A stretch of DNA of 64,000 bases from Chrysaora quinquecirrha (lineage: Eukaryota > Cnidaria > Scyphozoa > Semaeostomeae > Pelagiidae): contig JACTAT010000182.1 in NCBI GenBank assembly GCA_014526335.1, forward strand, positions 248,001 through 312,000, in the 5' to 3' direction. This document shows, one piece after another, positions 25,335 through 38,402 of this stretch (its first letter is position 1; every line of letters starts with the position of its first letter). A program made the position numbers and the translations under genes. The notes below the pieces were generated by a model. The model was not told where the DNA came from, made no database searches, and saw only the letters and a program-made list of their open reading frames with translations.

Positions 25335-25999
25335 AGTTACTGCTGATATCACCTTAACTAGGACTTCGTTGAACAGATCGCATATTCTGCGATTATTCAA
25401 CAAGATTCACCTTTTACTCTTGAAAGGAGATGCTTAGCTTAGAATATACCACTGAAAGTCTTGTATAGTTACTGCTGATATCACCTAAACTAGGACTTCG
25501 TTGAACAGATCGCATATTTTGCGATTATTCAACAAGATTCACCTTCTACCCTTGAAAGGAGATGCTTAGCTTAGAATATAGCACTGAAAGTCTTGTATAG
25601 TTACTGCTGATATCACCTAAACTAGGACTTCGTTGAACAGATCGCATATTTTGCAATTATTCAACAAGATTCACCTTCTACCCTTGAAAGGAGATGCTTA
25701 GCTTAGAATATACCACTGAAAGTCTTGTATAGTTACTGCTGATATCACCTAAACTAGGACTTCGTAGAACAGATCACTTATTCTGCGATTATTCAACAAT
25801 ATTCACCTTCTACCCTCGAAAGGAGATGCTTAGCTTAGAATATACCAATGAAAGTCTTGTTTAGTTACTGCTGATATCACCTAAACTAGGACTTCGTTGA
25901 ACAGATCGCATATTCTGCAATTATTCAACAAGATTCACCTTCTACCCTTGAAAGAAGATTGTTAGCGTCGAAAGTATCCATCAAAGTCTTGCTGAGTTA
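25335..25999. repeat. 132-bp satellite, five copies with an internal hairpin
   Basis: The marker TGCTGATATCACC begins at 25341, 25473, 25605, 25737 and 25869, an exact 132-bp period. Units are about 95 percent alike. Each contains GTTGAA-TCGCA-spacer-TGCGA-TTCAAC, which can fold into a stem. The last unit decays after 25950. Confidence 0.95.
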
Positions 26000-26413
26000 G
26001 TGCAGACTGCTGTAAAAAGAATGAGTTACACAAATTGCAAAATTAGCATCGTTTTTCTTACCTATTTCCTGTTAGGAATCGAAACATATAGTCTTTTAGA
26101 ACGTCGTGCACGACAAGAAAATCACCCATATTCAATATGCCACGTTTTGATCCACAAAAGCGTATTCTGTTGCTGCATTCTGCTGATGAGCATTTCCTGA
26201 AAGGTACTATTGAAAAAATTGTTACAAGCTATCATTCAATCAGTTACGAATTTAATTACAATTATTACATACAGAGTCCAATTTGTTGTTTCCAGGAAAT
26301 TGATATCGATACTTGTTTAAAACTTTCGTTGATAAATTACTTACCATGAACAAATTTGATACCAACTCGAGTAAGAAGTCTAATTGTTGAGTTCTCCCAG
26401 CAGATTTCTGGTT

Positions 26414-28471
26414 CTAAAGCCGATTTACACACCTCACAGATATCTCCATTAAAATCTGGCACACAGTAGAATCCGCCTGCAGGATGTCTGATAATACGTC
26501 CTCGAATGTCCCATCATAAATTCCTCTCTGAAGATAATCCGTTTTCCAAAATATTTTCTGGGTTGATATGGCTGGTTTAACATAAATTCTTGCGTTTAAG
26601 CTTTTCAATGTTTCATTCTGTTTAACGATATCACACAAACTGTCTGCTATCGGATCTGTATGTAGAAGATTTTTAAAAGCATTACGTGTCAACCCTTTTC
26701 GGTCTACACCTATAACTGCATCATCATCTTCCTCTCTCTCAACATAAACCAAGGGATCTTGCATGTTCGGAATGACCTTCGTTTCTGGTGCAGCCTGTTA
26801 TCAATGAGAAAGTAAAAAGTGTGCTTTTGAATGTTCAAAATTTTAATCTGCGAAAACTTTCAACGTTGATGTTGCTTTGAATCCAAAACTACAAAGAGAA
26901 GAACTTGGTAATTTCTTTAGAAACGTGGATACTTTAAACAAAATTACCTTGCTGTAAGCGTGATCAATATCTTCATCTACAAGAAAAAAGTTAATTGCTT
27001 AGGAACATAACTCGAGACCGGTGACTTTAAACTTAGTTTTATAGTTTTATAACCCCCAAACTTAAAATAAAAATCTATGCTAGCATGGCAATATTTTGTT
27101 GAAAAACTGGCAAAGCACCTTCATTGGTGGGCAATTCTTTTGTTCCATTTATATCATCCCATTTCTTCGTCATCTTTTTTGTTACAGTGATGTGCAAACA
27201 TTCTGGGTAGGACTCTTCCAGATGCATCTCAAAATCTAAAGAGTCAAGACAAAAAGAATTGAATGTGCTGGTTACCTATCTTTACAATTCATTGTTTAAG
27301 TGTCAAAATCAGAATCAAATTCTGACAATGTATCTGATCCATTGGAGTTATTCCATTTGGATGTACTCCTGTTCACTTAACAGAGCTGCTTGCTCGAAAT
27401 TTTTAACTGTGGTATGCTAATATTTGCAATACATAAGTGACAATGAAAGACTATGAATTCATGAGACTTTCAAGTATCATCCACACAAACAAACAATTGA
27501 ATTTATCAATGATTATACATGATAACACAAAAAAGACCCAAAAGTCAGCTGATTGTTTTCTTAATTTTTTAGGTATGCAGCATCAAGTTCATACTTACAC
27601 AATCAAATATGACTATAATAAAACAGCGTATCTATATCACAACATCAATGTGGACATAAGAAAGAATTTGACAGGAGAAAACAAAATAGCTAACAAGTAC
27701 GAACCACTTATAGTTTCTGGGATGTTCTGAGAAATGACCTTGATATAGCTCTTTCGTCTGGTGTCACAAGAACACAAATATAAAAAAACAGTACCATCCA
27801 GCATAGATTTTCTAGTTCTCTTCACAAATTGAAACTTATTCTTCTGTAAAATAGAAAAATTCATTATTATCAGCTGTTCAAAGTCAGAAGCTCTTTGCAT
27901 CATTGCTAAGTTTGCAAAGTAATACCCTGTTAATCAATCTTTGCTGTGGGGGCAGATGTAGTGCAAATATCATTATGGTATTCTTATAATACAAAAATAG
28001 CTATAATATTTTTAAAGATAAGGTCAATAGTCACCTTTAAACAGTTGGTTGATGCATCAAAGTCTTGCACAAGAAATTTCATAAATGTAGCGTCTAATGA
28101 TAATATGGCTCTGGCTCTCAAATTCAACAAATAAACATCTTTATTCTCCATACGAATCTGAGAATGAATTGATCATTATTAGAAGAACTAAAATACGTTT
28201 TTTACATCATAGGGATATTATATGTACTCAAAACACAAATTCACATGTGCATGTGAAAACGAATCATTCCACAGCTCTTGTATGTATGTCCTCAGTGAAA
28301 TTGATGAAATCAACAGACAGCAGTTTTGCATCATTTTTCATAGTTCTATTTATTCTCATACCACGTCACTCTCCTTGCAAGTATTGTCATATTCATCAGC
28401 ATTTTCGATGTCATCCATATAATCCATCATCCAATTGTCGTCTCCACAATCCATTGAGTTATCTAATGAGT
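26414..28471 (-). CDS. Spliced gene of unknown function
   Basis: Three terminal exons join in phase on the minus strand: 27235-27119, 26976-26948 and 26794-26414 (stop). They encode FEMHLEESYPECLHITVTKK..., a short acidic link (DEDIDHAYSK) and a 126-residue C-terminal part (PLVYVEREEDDDAV, NAFKNLLHTDPIADSLCDIV). Likely upstream exons are 27840-27737 (KNKFQFVKRTRKS, YLCSCDTRRK) and 28471-28360 (acidic, MDYMDDIENADEYDN). The exact chain between those and the three certain exons is not resolved. No stop or frameshift is seen in the joined part, so this may be a working gene. No domain is recognised. Confidence 0.5.
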
Positions 28472-28479
28472 CTACATTG

Positions 28480-29870
28480 AAAGGAGATTTAACTTGCATT
28501 TAAAACTAGGGCATCGTGATTTTTTAATTTTTACAAATCACGATTAATCTGGATCTCTACAAAATAAAGCCTGATAAATCATTTTCATGTCAAATTGTAG
28601 CAGTTTAGTATGGAAAGTTATGAGGACACAAGATGATGTTGTGACATATGCTTGCCTGGATTCGAACCTGGACTGATTCTCTGGATGAAATAAGGAGCTA
28701 CTTTTCGATGTAAAACTGACGAAAAAAAATCTTTTTCTTACTTTTCAAGTTTCACTCTTGATGACGTCATTGATAGCTTTCACACATTATATCTTTTAAC
28801 ATTTTGGTTTTAGGATATAGGTTTCTTTGTATATTTTGTTCAGCTTTTCATTCTCTTTTGATTGGTGCCATTGGTTTTCAAGTTTGATGACTTTCATTTT
28901 TTCTGACCGTCATCATTTACGTCATCGATCAGGTGCCAATTGGGGGAAAATTATTTTGGACACCCTTGGAAAATTTAAAGGTACTACCATCAAGAAGTAG
29001 AAACAAGTGAACAATCTCCGGTTACCCTCTCCGCCAGTTTGTTGGAGAATATTCCCTGTCTATATAAAAAGTTAACTAGAGGCAATTATTAAAACATTAT
29101 GTGTCAATCAACTCGTTACCACTTCATTTTTAGCCTTACAGCATATAAAGTTGTTCAACGTGAAATTTCCAAAAAAATGATATATAATATGTCTATATTT
29201 GAAGAAACTTTTATTTCCGCTTTTTCGCGCATGTGCAATTACAAAAAGGGCCTGGAAAAGAGGGTTCTCCCACTTGGAATCCAACTTGTCCTGATTCTAA
29301 AAATATGCGTTATACATAATTTAAAAAGTCGTTATTTTATATGTTATGCAAATATTTGCGAGGCATATTACTTGAATATTAGAAGACACTGTGTAGGTGC
29401 ATGGTGCATGTACGGTGTTGAACAGTGGGGCCTATTGCAGCATTATAGCAGTAACAGCAATCTAGTAGGCTTAGTATAATTATAATAATAATAGCGATAT
29501 CTCAACAACTAAATAAAAGAATCTAGATCTAGAGACTTCACTTGAGACTTCTCAAATATGGAATGCGAGATGGACTTAAATGATTTTCAACAGCAAGGGG
29601 AAGAATGTCTGTAATGTAAGCCTTGTACGAAAGGTAGATAGGCCTTAGTAGGTAGACTATAGCCGGGTATAACAACTAAGCTTAGGCCCTTTTAGCCTAG
29701 ATAGTCTAGTTGCTGCAGCTAAACTCGGGGCTCTTTAGCTCAGTTGAATCATGGTTTGCTCTCTGATCATGCAGTTACAGTTTTTTGTTCAAATGCAATC
29801 AATTGTGATAGTATATGCTATTAAGTTTGTCATTTTCTCATGATTGATTATTATTGTTATTATTATGATT
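28480..29870. other. Intergenic, no supported gene
   Basis: AT-rich. A minus-strand GGTTCGAATCCAGGC near 28650 resembles a tRNA T-arm, but no tRNA can be folded around it. An open frame at 29099-29479 has no coding signature. Confidence 0.5.
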
Positions 29871-29877
29871 TTGATGA

Positions 29878-29884
29878 CTTGATA

Positions 29885-29918
<34 letters not shown>

Positions 29919-29952
29919 GATGATGATTATGATTATGCTTATGATAATGATT

Positions 29953-29984
<32 letters not shown>

Positions 29985-30105
29985 GTAATGATGATGGGGA
30001 TGAGGATGATTCTAATGGTGATCATAATGTTATAGATTATGATGGCGATAATGATAAATTTGATGGTGATGATAACTATGATGATGATGTTGATGATAAT
30101 GTTCT
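29878..30105. repeat. (GAT)n-rich microsatellite
   Basis: GATGATGAT runs with ATT and GGT interruptions over about 230 bp. Confidence 0.95.
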
Positions 30106-30109
30106 TTTA

Positions 30110-33100
30110 AGAGAAGCTCTTTAACAGGGTATATCAGCAAGTCTATTGTTTTTTTTCATTTGAAAATGTTACATTGAGTTTAGACAACATATTTCTAATG
30201 ATGTTTAAATTCTTGCAATCAGAAATCATCATGAATGGACAGCTGTTATATTTTTTGAGTTTGAATCAAGTAAACGATAAGATCTAAATCATTTCAGAAT
30301 AGATAAATGAATCACTTTGATAACAAAATGTTGATAACAAAACTCTGAAATGAATGAAACGGTAACTCAATGTTCCAAAGTCTTGAAAGCAGCATTATGT
30401 AAATAGCAATAATAACAATGGCCGCAAAGGTCTATATACCCATATGCGCACCCAGATGCATGCACATCATAAGCACCCATCTAAAAAGTGAAGCTAACAT
30501 GTAATTGTGTTTTTAACTCCAATTAACTGTCTGATGAAAAAATTGTTAAAGAATTTTTATGCTTTTTTGCAACTTTGTAGCCTTGTACAACTCACAGAGA
30601 CATTTAAGGTAAAGCTTATGGTTTTTTATTGCAATGACAAGGTCTTCAGTTGTATCTAATTTCTAGTTAATTGGTTTAGAAAAATAGAATATCAAAATAA
30701 ACTAATGCTAGGCTAAAATTACTGAGGTTTTAAATCACTGTATACTTTATTTCACGTGGTTTAAGCAAAGGTGAATTTTTGCTGTCACTGTGTTGCTGTA
30801 GGTCTTTAATCTCATTTTCCAATAATCCGCTTTTTCAGATGGATCAGTTATCAACAGTGCCTGGCTAGACTGGTATTATCTTTTGTGTCCTTGGGAACTT
30901 TGCAGGAAATAGCCAGAAGCCTACATGCAGATGCACTCTTATTCAACAAGAGGAGCTGGAAAGAAAGTTGATGTTGCAATGGATGACAAGATTCTCAATT
31001 TCATGAGAATTTATTTGAAAATGAGTAAGTTTTAGATCTATTATACTGTATCTTTTTTGTGACCCTTCGACATTCTACAATCAAATGAAAGTGTTTGATT
31101 TCCTAATAAATTTTGGTTCATTTTAAACTTGCTGAGTTAAATATGCTATCTATAAAGTAAAACCATAGCTAAAAAAGCCAAATTCTTGAGGTTTTGTGCA
31201 GAAGTAGAGGACCATTTTTCGACCATCTGAGCAGAGGAACATGAAAAAGACAACTGAAGGGAAAAAGGTAGTTTTTTCCATTGAAATGGCTATTAGTCTG
31301 TTTTGTTTTTTCTTACTCTTCATAGTCTGCTTCAGCATCTGATTTATTGAAAATGTTTTATTAGAATGGCGAATTGTCCTTTGACTTTCCGTTTGTATCA
31401 TAAACAGCACCCTCATCAACACCCTCTTCATCATCAACACCATCCTGACTTCAAACAACCAAATCATATTGACACCAGGGCAAATAATGGAGATTGGTGG
31501 AAGGAAATTCATTGTCTGTAAACAATACAAATGAGTTGAAGTCTTTTTATCATTACTATTCATGCTATACGCATTTTTCATAAGAAACTAAGCTCGGGAT
31601 TAATACACTCGGTTTCTTAAATGTTTGTACCGGAAATCACTAATAAACATTGCATGAGAGAAAAGATACTTTCAAGAATTGGAAGCTATTTACTATTGAA
31701 TGACCTTAACTTGTACTGCCACATGGATTGACTTGTGCAAATAATTTCTTACGAAAAATGCGTACATTTATTTATCTGTTGCTTTCCTATACAAAAAATT
31801 AACCCCCCTAACTAAATAATCTTTTCAAACTTTAGCCACATGAACATCAACATAATAAAACATACCTATTTCGTACAAAATGTCAATCTTTCAAGCTCTT
31901 AATTAAGAGCAATCCAAACTAAAAAAATTGAAGTCACAAAAGCAGATGTAACAAAACGAACAAACAACTAGGGTACAAAAAAAAGATAAGGAATGTTTTT
32001 AACTAGAGAGTATGATTTGAATGTTCTCAATTATTTTCTGTGCATGTTTCAAGCCTTATAGGAAATGTTTGTTTCATTGTTATCTCCAATTTTCATTTCA
32101 ACGAGAACGCCACACTCAGTCGTATTACGCAAAGACTGGATATGTGAGATATTGCTTTTAGACACATGGACCAGCCTTTCGTTAATAATGATTTCCATAC
32201 TGAGTTGTCCAACAGATTTAAATCAGGGCTGTTTCTGGTCTTTTTGCAACCACAATGAAGTCAGGATAATTTTCCTTCACAATTATTTCTGTGAGTTGAG
32301 CCTGTGGTAGGATACTGTCAATGCAATAACCTTTCTGGTTTTGTTACACCGATATTTGTAACTTCAAATTTTTGAGCTTCCATTACTCTAAGAAAAAATA
32401 GTTTGGGTTTCGTTCCTCTATAAGACATGTTTATCAGGTTAAAGTTTGCCAGGGTAAAGTTTGAAAAGATTTAGCCGCAGGAAAGATTTTATGTTATAAT
32501 TTAGTTTTTGGGGGGCTACCTTTTTTCGGCCCACCCGATATATCTATAGTATATTATGATTTATCGTTTTGTTTTGTGCAAATTGCCTGCTTTTAGTTTC
32601 ATGAATTCTATTTTTATACATAAAGTCGACATAGTTCTGTTATTTTGGTCTCTTCTTCGATTAAATGATTTATGAACTATCTGTTTATCATGATATCATG
32701 TACACCAATGATTACATATCGAACGGTCTTGAAGATAGCCTTTAGATATTATTGCCGCCATACTTACCTGAGAGCTCATGAATGCCTTCAAACAATAGCA
32801 TTTTGATGTAACTAAAGCAAGTCGAAAACTTAACCCCTGTGCCCCATATCGGCAGATTATGTGATGATTATCATCAACCCAGCATCTCTTAGTCTTGTGA
32901 CCGTTGAGGCACTTTGATGACTGGACAACACACCACCGAGTACAATCTGTTAGCTATAATCCTGTCCATCGCCTGATATCTGTTAACTAGTTGCTTTTAG
33001 GGCGTCCTCTACTCGGAATCCGGTGTGACTTTTTTCGTGTCTTGTTTTGTATATTCTCTTTATTTCTTCTTCTGCATAAGTTGTTTGTCTTCTTCATTTT

Positions 33101-33370
33101 CCACGTGATATTCAAGAGTCTTCTGTGGCATCTTTTCTCAAATCAACTGAGTTTATTTTTAATGTTCTTTGTGTAAATCCATGTTCCCCAACCGTAAAGT
33201 GTAATGGATGTAATACCTTTTTGCCCCTCCAGTTTGAAAAATTTTGTACTTTGGTGCCCTCACTATTTTTAGTCTGGCCAGGCAGCTGCCCTAAGAATTT
33301 ATATTTGAGCATCACATTTTATTTTTTTCAAAGGAAGGCTTCATTGGGGATCACTTTTCCAACCCATAAT
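30110..33370. other. Long gene-poor stretch
   Basis: No gene can be supported on either strand over 3.2 kb. A minus-strand block at 33315-33112 (GQLPGQTKNSEGTKVQNF) may be a further exon of the integrase-like gene just upstream on that strand, but the junction is not clear. Confidence 0.45.
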
Positions 33371-33372
33371 TC

Positions 33373-34740
33373 TTATTTACACATGAAAACTTGCAAAAAC
33401 CTGTCTGTTACATTTTCTGCATTGTAGTGTTGCTCCTCCTTTTGCCACATTAATTGCTGCATGAAATATTTCTCAAGCCGCTCGTGAATTTCATTCTGCC
33501 ACCTTTCAATCTGAAAACCAAATGTTACATTTTATTAAAAATGAATCAACATAATGATTCACTATACACGATTTGATTGTTATATATCTACCTACATGAT
33601 ATATATATATCTACTTACCAATCTTCTGGGTATGTTGTTCCATACATTTCGTCGGTTACCTATTATTAAAGTATATACAAAGTTTCTCTAAAGTTACCAG
33701 TTGTCCCAAAAAGGGAAAGTGCATGTGCCTGTTGGGAGGCCAGAGTGGCATTGGTCCCAAATAATTACAAGATTCCATTGTACTTCATGTGCAACGCCTA
33801 TTGTTCTATTGTTTTATTAAACAATAGGTGCCCCCAAAGTAATTTTTCTTTCTACAGCCCTGGTTCCATTCAAACTGCAGGCACAAATGCATTGTATAAA
33901 CAACAGGTTGTTTGTTAACTACTTTTAGCACTGTAGGAAGGAATCATAGTTTTGGGGGAGGGCGGCTGAGAAATAGAAATTAATGAGTGCCGCCATATAT
34001 CGACGATGTAATACCATTGTTCTGCCTATTATTGGGAGTCTGCAGTCCCCCTAGCCTCCCACTTCCTATGGGCCTGATGTAGCACTAACACACCAATAAA
34101 CACAAACCTGATTCGAGGTTGATTTTCCAAACATCACAGTATCTGCTGGGTTAACTGCACTGCCACACTGACTTCGTAAGTAGGCATGCATTGTGGCCAT
34201 TTGGCCTGTTTCAGATCCTTTATCCACTCTTATATGAGATGGATGAACTCTTGAGCTGTAGAGATAATCAAGATACCAGCGCCCTATTAGATTAGGTTCA
34301 CTGTTATCTGTCCAAACTCGTATCCACAATAGCTTCCTGCTGGCTGTATCCAGACAGCCGTATACTGCCAGTGGGAATGTGCATCTTTGATACCCCATAA
34401 GCTTGCAGTGGCCATCCAGGGAATGGACCGAATCAGGACCTTTACTAACAAAACATCCTTTCTTTTGTTTTCTGGCTCCAACTGCTCTGCCAGGAAGTCC
34501 TTGTGAATCTAGTTCAGTCATAATGGCATACACTAAATCTCTGGGAACATGCAACTTGTGCACCCGCCTTATTTTTTGATGCACAGCTCTATAACAAAGA
34601 TCCCTGCCAGGGCCATTTAATTCCTTCTGCACTGCATCTTTCACGTCTTCAACACTGACAGCTTGATTGGTTTTCTTTATGTTAAAATGGGCCAAACGAT
34701 GACGTAATGAGGGCCTAAGTTGCTCACGTGCGAACTTCAT
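33373..34740 (-). CDS. Integrase-like DDE protein (rve fold), two exons
   Basis: Exon 1 is 34740-34108 and exon 2 is 33510-33373 (TAA). They join at phase 0 (CAG|GT...TTTCAG|ATT) to give 256 residues with no internal break. The N-terminal part (VQKELNGPGRDLCYRAVHQKI) resembles a helix-turn-helix region. The catalytic core shows HSLDGHCKLMGYQ (first Asp), RVDKGSETGQM (second Asp) and, at the start of exon 2, IERWQNE (Glu). Placing the Glu after the intron is a strong check on the splice. Related proteins in aquatic animals come from integrase-type DNA transposons (Ginger or IS3EU-like; exact superfamily uncertain). The stop soon after the Glu may be early for the family. The gene is intact as read, so it could be recent or co-opted. 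Confidence 0.75.
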
Positions 34741-34844
34741 CTTTCTAAGAATCTCATTTCAATTAAAAGTATCTTGATAAAAAAATTATGATTCACAGTC
34801 ATATTAATCAATCAATTTTTTTTAAACAAAAAACACTTTTGCAG

Positions 34845-37800
34845 ATTATCAAGGACATCAACAAATCTGCTGCCTCATCAACCCCTCTTTCACTGGTCTC
34901 AGTGCCAAGCACTTCTGAGGAGCCTCAAGAACACCAGTAAGAGTCACCCGGTCAAGCAACAGCAGCTGAGGGTAATTCTTTTATAGCCCTTGCGGCCCCA
35001 AGTGAGAAAACTGATGAGGTATGCAAGAATGAATGCAGTATTTTTACTCTGCTTCATTACATTCAGTAATAGAATTATAGTGTAATCTATATTTATTTGG
35101 GCTACAAGAGAAATTTTCTAGTACAGTTGTATCTTTTTTTGAAGTCTCAACATGCCAATATTGAGTATCCACAAGTGCAGCATTTCAAGTTAAAAATCAT
35201 TGAGAATGTCAAAGAACAAAGTTATATCTTTAAGACTTTTGCTTCAAAAACAAAAGTTAAGGAATCAGAAACTGCAGAGTAAGTAATTTGCTCCATTCAA
35301 GTATGTCAATTGAGAAAATACATATAAAAAATTACAGAAGAATAAAAAATATTGATATGAATTACAAAAATTTCAATCAACAGGAAAATTGAACAAGCTT
35401 AAAAGACTTAAGTCTCCTAAAAAAGTCAGTGCTGGTGATGAAACTAGTGTTCAGGACATGTCCAGCCAAAGTTCATCTGAGGATGATTGCGAAGATTTTC
35501 TTTATGAAGAGGATAAAATTGATGTTGAAGACGCGGAAATGCCATTGTATGAACCATCAGGGGAATCGGAGAGTAGTGATACAGACAGTGATGCTGAGGA
35601 GCCAGATGTGTGAGTATTGCATCTTTCAGATTTCATCATCTTTGCAACTCATTAAGAGAAAAAGCTGGTTCAACTTCAATGTTATTCATACTTTCGTTGC
35701 AGGATTATTGCAAATGATCTAGACTTATGTAAACAACCAAAATTCATTGTTTTCCTAAGTCAGATTCTGTTACTGTTCAAGTTCTGCCATTTCTGCAAAA
35801 CTGAGAATCCCAGTATTCAAGCAAGAAAATGTGGAGCAATGCTTCCAGTGAGAAGTTTCTGTATAAACCCAAAATTCAGAAAAAAATATATTTGGAAGAG
35901 TCAACCTTTGATGGCAGGCACAAAAATACCAGCAGGCAACTTTCTTCTTAGTATGTCTACCTTGTTGGCTGGCGGATCAATATCAAAAGTTATCCAGACC
36001 ACATGAACCTTGGTTCAAAACTCTGTCAACATTTTTGAAACATCAAAGGGTGAATTTTTTGTTCCTCAACTATTTATTTTGTATCATACTTCTGATTTTG
36101 CCTTGTCTTACTTGGCCTTGAATGAATACATTTAGATCACAATTGCTATGCCTTTGCTTTTTAGACCAAACTTTTTGCAGCAATTTATATTCACTGGAGA
36201 AATTATCAGTGTTGTTTAATTGAAAACCTGAAGCATGGCGATAAAGAAACCATTCTTGCTGGACACGCACAACATGATAGCATGGGGCATAGTGCTAAAT
36301 ATTGTGCTTACTACATATACTCATGTTCTGATTCATCAGTTGTCCATTTCAATCTTGTACAGGTAAGTTTCAAGTTCCACAAAGCCCTTTTTTTAAATGC
36401 AGATACATCAGGTTCTTTTGAAATTTGGAATTACCAATCACTGAACAATTCTTTGCATGTTTGATCGTGCATAAAAATCAAGCTGGTAGTAGCAGTGCTA
36501 TGGAGTTGTATGCATTCAAAAAATGTTTCGAATTTGTAATAAATAATGGTATATCAATATGAAAGTTTGTAACTGATTGACATACTGGTATCTCAAAATT
36601 CCTGAATGATAACCATCCAGACATAAAGCATCGCTTTGATCTGTGGCATATTGCAAAAAGTAAGTTTAAATCTATTCCTCTGGTGCAACAGATCATGGTT
36701 GAATATACAATAACTTGATAGCATAAAATTAATTGTTGAATTCACCAGGTTCTTCTCTTTTTTGTAGAAATAAATAAAGTTATGACAAAACTTGGCAAAG
36801 AGAAAGGGCTTCAAATATTGAATGCTTGGATTAAATCTTGCAAAAACCATTTATATTGGAGTGCTACATCCACATTTGATCAGAACAGCAAAGTTATTCT
36901 TGCAAAGTTTAAAACCTTTTCAGTCACATTGTCAACAAACACGAAAATCTTGATGATTCTTGATGTTCAAAAGATGTCCTCATGGACCAAATATCGCTCC
37001 AAGGAAATGGCTGCTTAAAGGTTTGCAATCAGATTGAAAACATGTAGATACTGCTGTGATATTTTGTATTTACATTTTAAGTTCAGGTACTGCAGCATTT
37101 GTCTGTACTTTTTGAACAAATAGTTGATGCGATTTCCAAACTTTAATTCCAGATTCTATTCCATATGAAAAACTAAAAAAAGAATTGACAAAAAAGCCAT
37201 TACTCAATGCCATCAAAAAAGTTTCTAACAATGCACAGACTAGCTGTTTTGAGGGCTTTCACTCTGTTATAAATGAATTTGCTCCAAAAATCATGTGCCA
37301 TTCTTACGTTGGAATGTTTTGCAGGTGAGAAAGGAAACTAAAGTCTTCATTTTTATTCTCATTTTCAGTTGCATGATAGCGTTTCTGATGTTGTGTTTGA
37401 GTAATAACTTTACCTCACAAATATGTTTTAGAATTGCACTAGCTGCAATAAATTTCAACTACAACATTCACTGAGAGGCTGTAAAAGGAAAGGATGGAAA
37501 AATGGAAAAGGTTGTGTACCCAAAGTCTAAGAATGGAGAGGCAACTGTTAGAAGCATATCTGTTCCTCCAAACTTTGGTAAGCATTCTACGGCTCAGACT
37601 TTTAATTCAAAATGCTTAAAATTTGTTACCTGGTGTTTTATTTCACATCACTAGTAAATTGTGTCACATCTCAATAGATATCTTCCTATTCTTCTTCAGA
37701 ATATATTGATGAATTCTACACAACACTATTGGATGCTTTGAAGTTACCTGGAAAATTGCAAACTGCTGCCTCAGAGTTGAAAATAATGACTCCATCTTCT

Positions 37801-38157
37801 ATGGATACAATGGTAGAGAAACAGCCAAGAGAAAGTGCAGTTGAAAAATGGACAGCTCGCAAATACTTAGTTGTTATGGATGTGCAACCAACAATGCAAG
37901 GTACTTAACTTTTTCAGCCATTAATTCTCTGTAATTTCCCAAACCAAGAATAACTGATCAGCAAAATGCAGAGAAGCTTCCAACTAGCTTTTCCTCTACT
38001 TTTTAGTCCATTTATAACTCTTTGTGCTTTGTTTCTTGTAGTTGATCCAGTAGAAGAAACCCTGTTAGGAGCAAAACCAAGAGCAAAGCCAGTCTGCTCA
38101 CTATGTCATAAGCCTATGAAAGGACACAAAAATGTCCAAAAAATAAAAAGTGATTAA
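34845..38157 (+). pseudogene. THAP/DDE-type transposase gene, left cassette copy
   Basis: Plus-strand exons matching the minus-strand gene at 61232-64000: 34845-34937 (low-complexity), 35384-35609 (acidic), 35703-36049 (zinc-binding CHFCK...CG...C), 36181-36362, 36474-36659, 36768-37020, 37153-37324, 37432-37577, 37700-37900 and 38042-38157 (zinc-knuckle CSLCHKPMKGH). The core holds HDSMGHSAKYC and HRFDLWHIAKS; the latter gives the D(2)H pattern described for several DDE superfamilies. Damage: a frameshift near 36000, GHAQHDS where the other copy has GDARHDS, loss of the splice AG before 36474 (CAT), two TGA codons in that exon and a TGA near 37474. Its own THAP exon is not found upstream. 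It converges on the P2X7-type remnant at 38403. The superfamily is probably Kolobok-like, inferred only. Confidence 0.75.
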
Positions 38158-38402
38158 ATCTTCAAAAGTAGGATAATGGAAACATGATGATAATTAATAT
38201 TCATCTACTCCAAAATATAAATTTTGTACATAAGGCCACTAAGGAAAAAATGATACCCACTAAAAAAACCCAGCCTAGATCCATTTACTTGCTGTCAGAT
38301 TCCGAGGCTTGACTAGTCTGTTATGTTTCAAATTGGCCTTTTTATGACAGAAATTTGTGCATGAATATAAATGTAACATTCAATGCTTACTTACGTTTCC
38401 CT

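Noticed and set aside
28622..28690. tRNA gene suggested by GGTTCGAATCC on the minus strand
   Set aside because: No acceptor stem, anticodon arm or A-box can be placed; at most a SINE or tRNA fragment.
29099..29479. 126-codon open frame
   Set aside because: No recognisable domain and composition like surrounding AT-rich DNA.
31150..31581. 143-codon minus-strand frame
   Set aside because: Low complexity, methionine-rich, no domain; likely chance.
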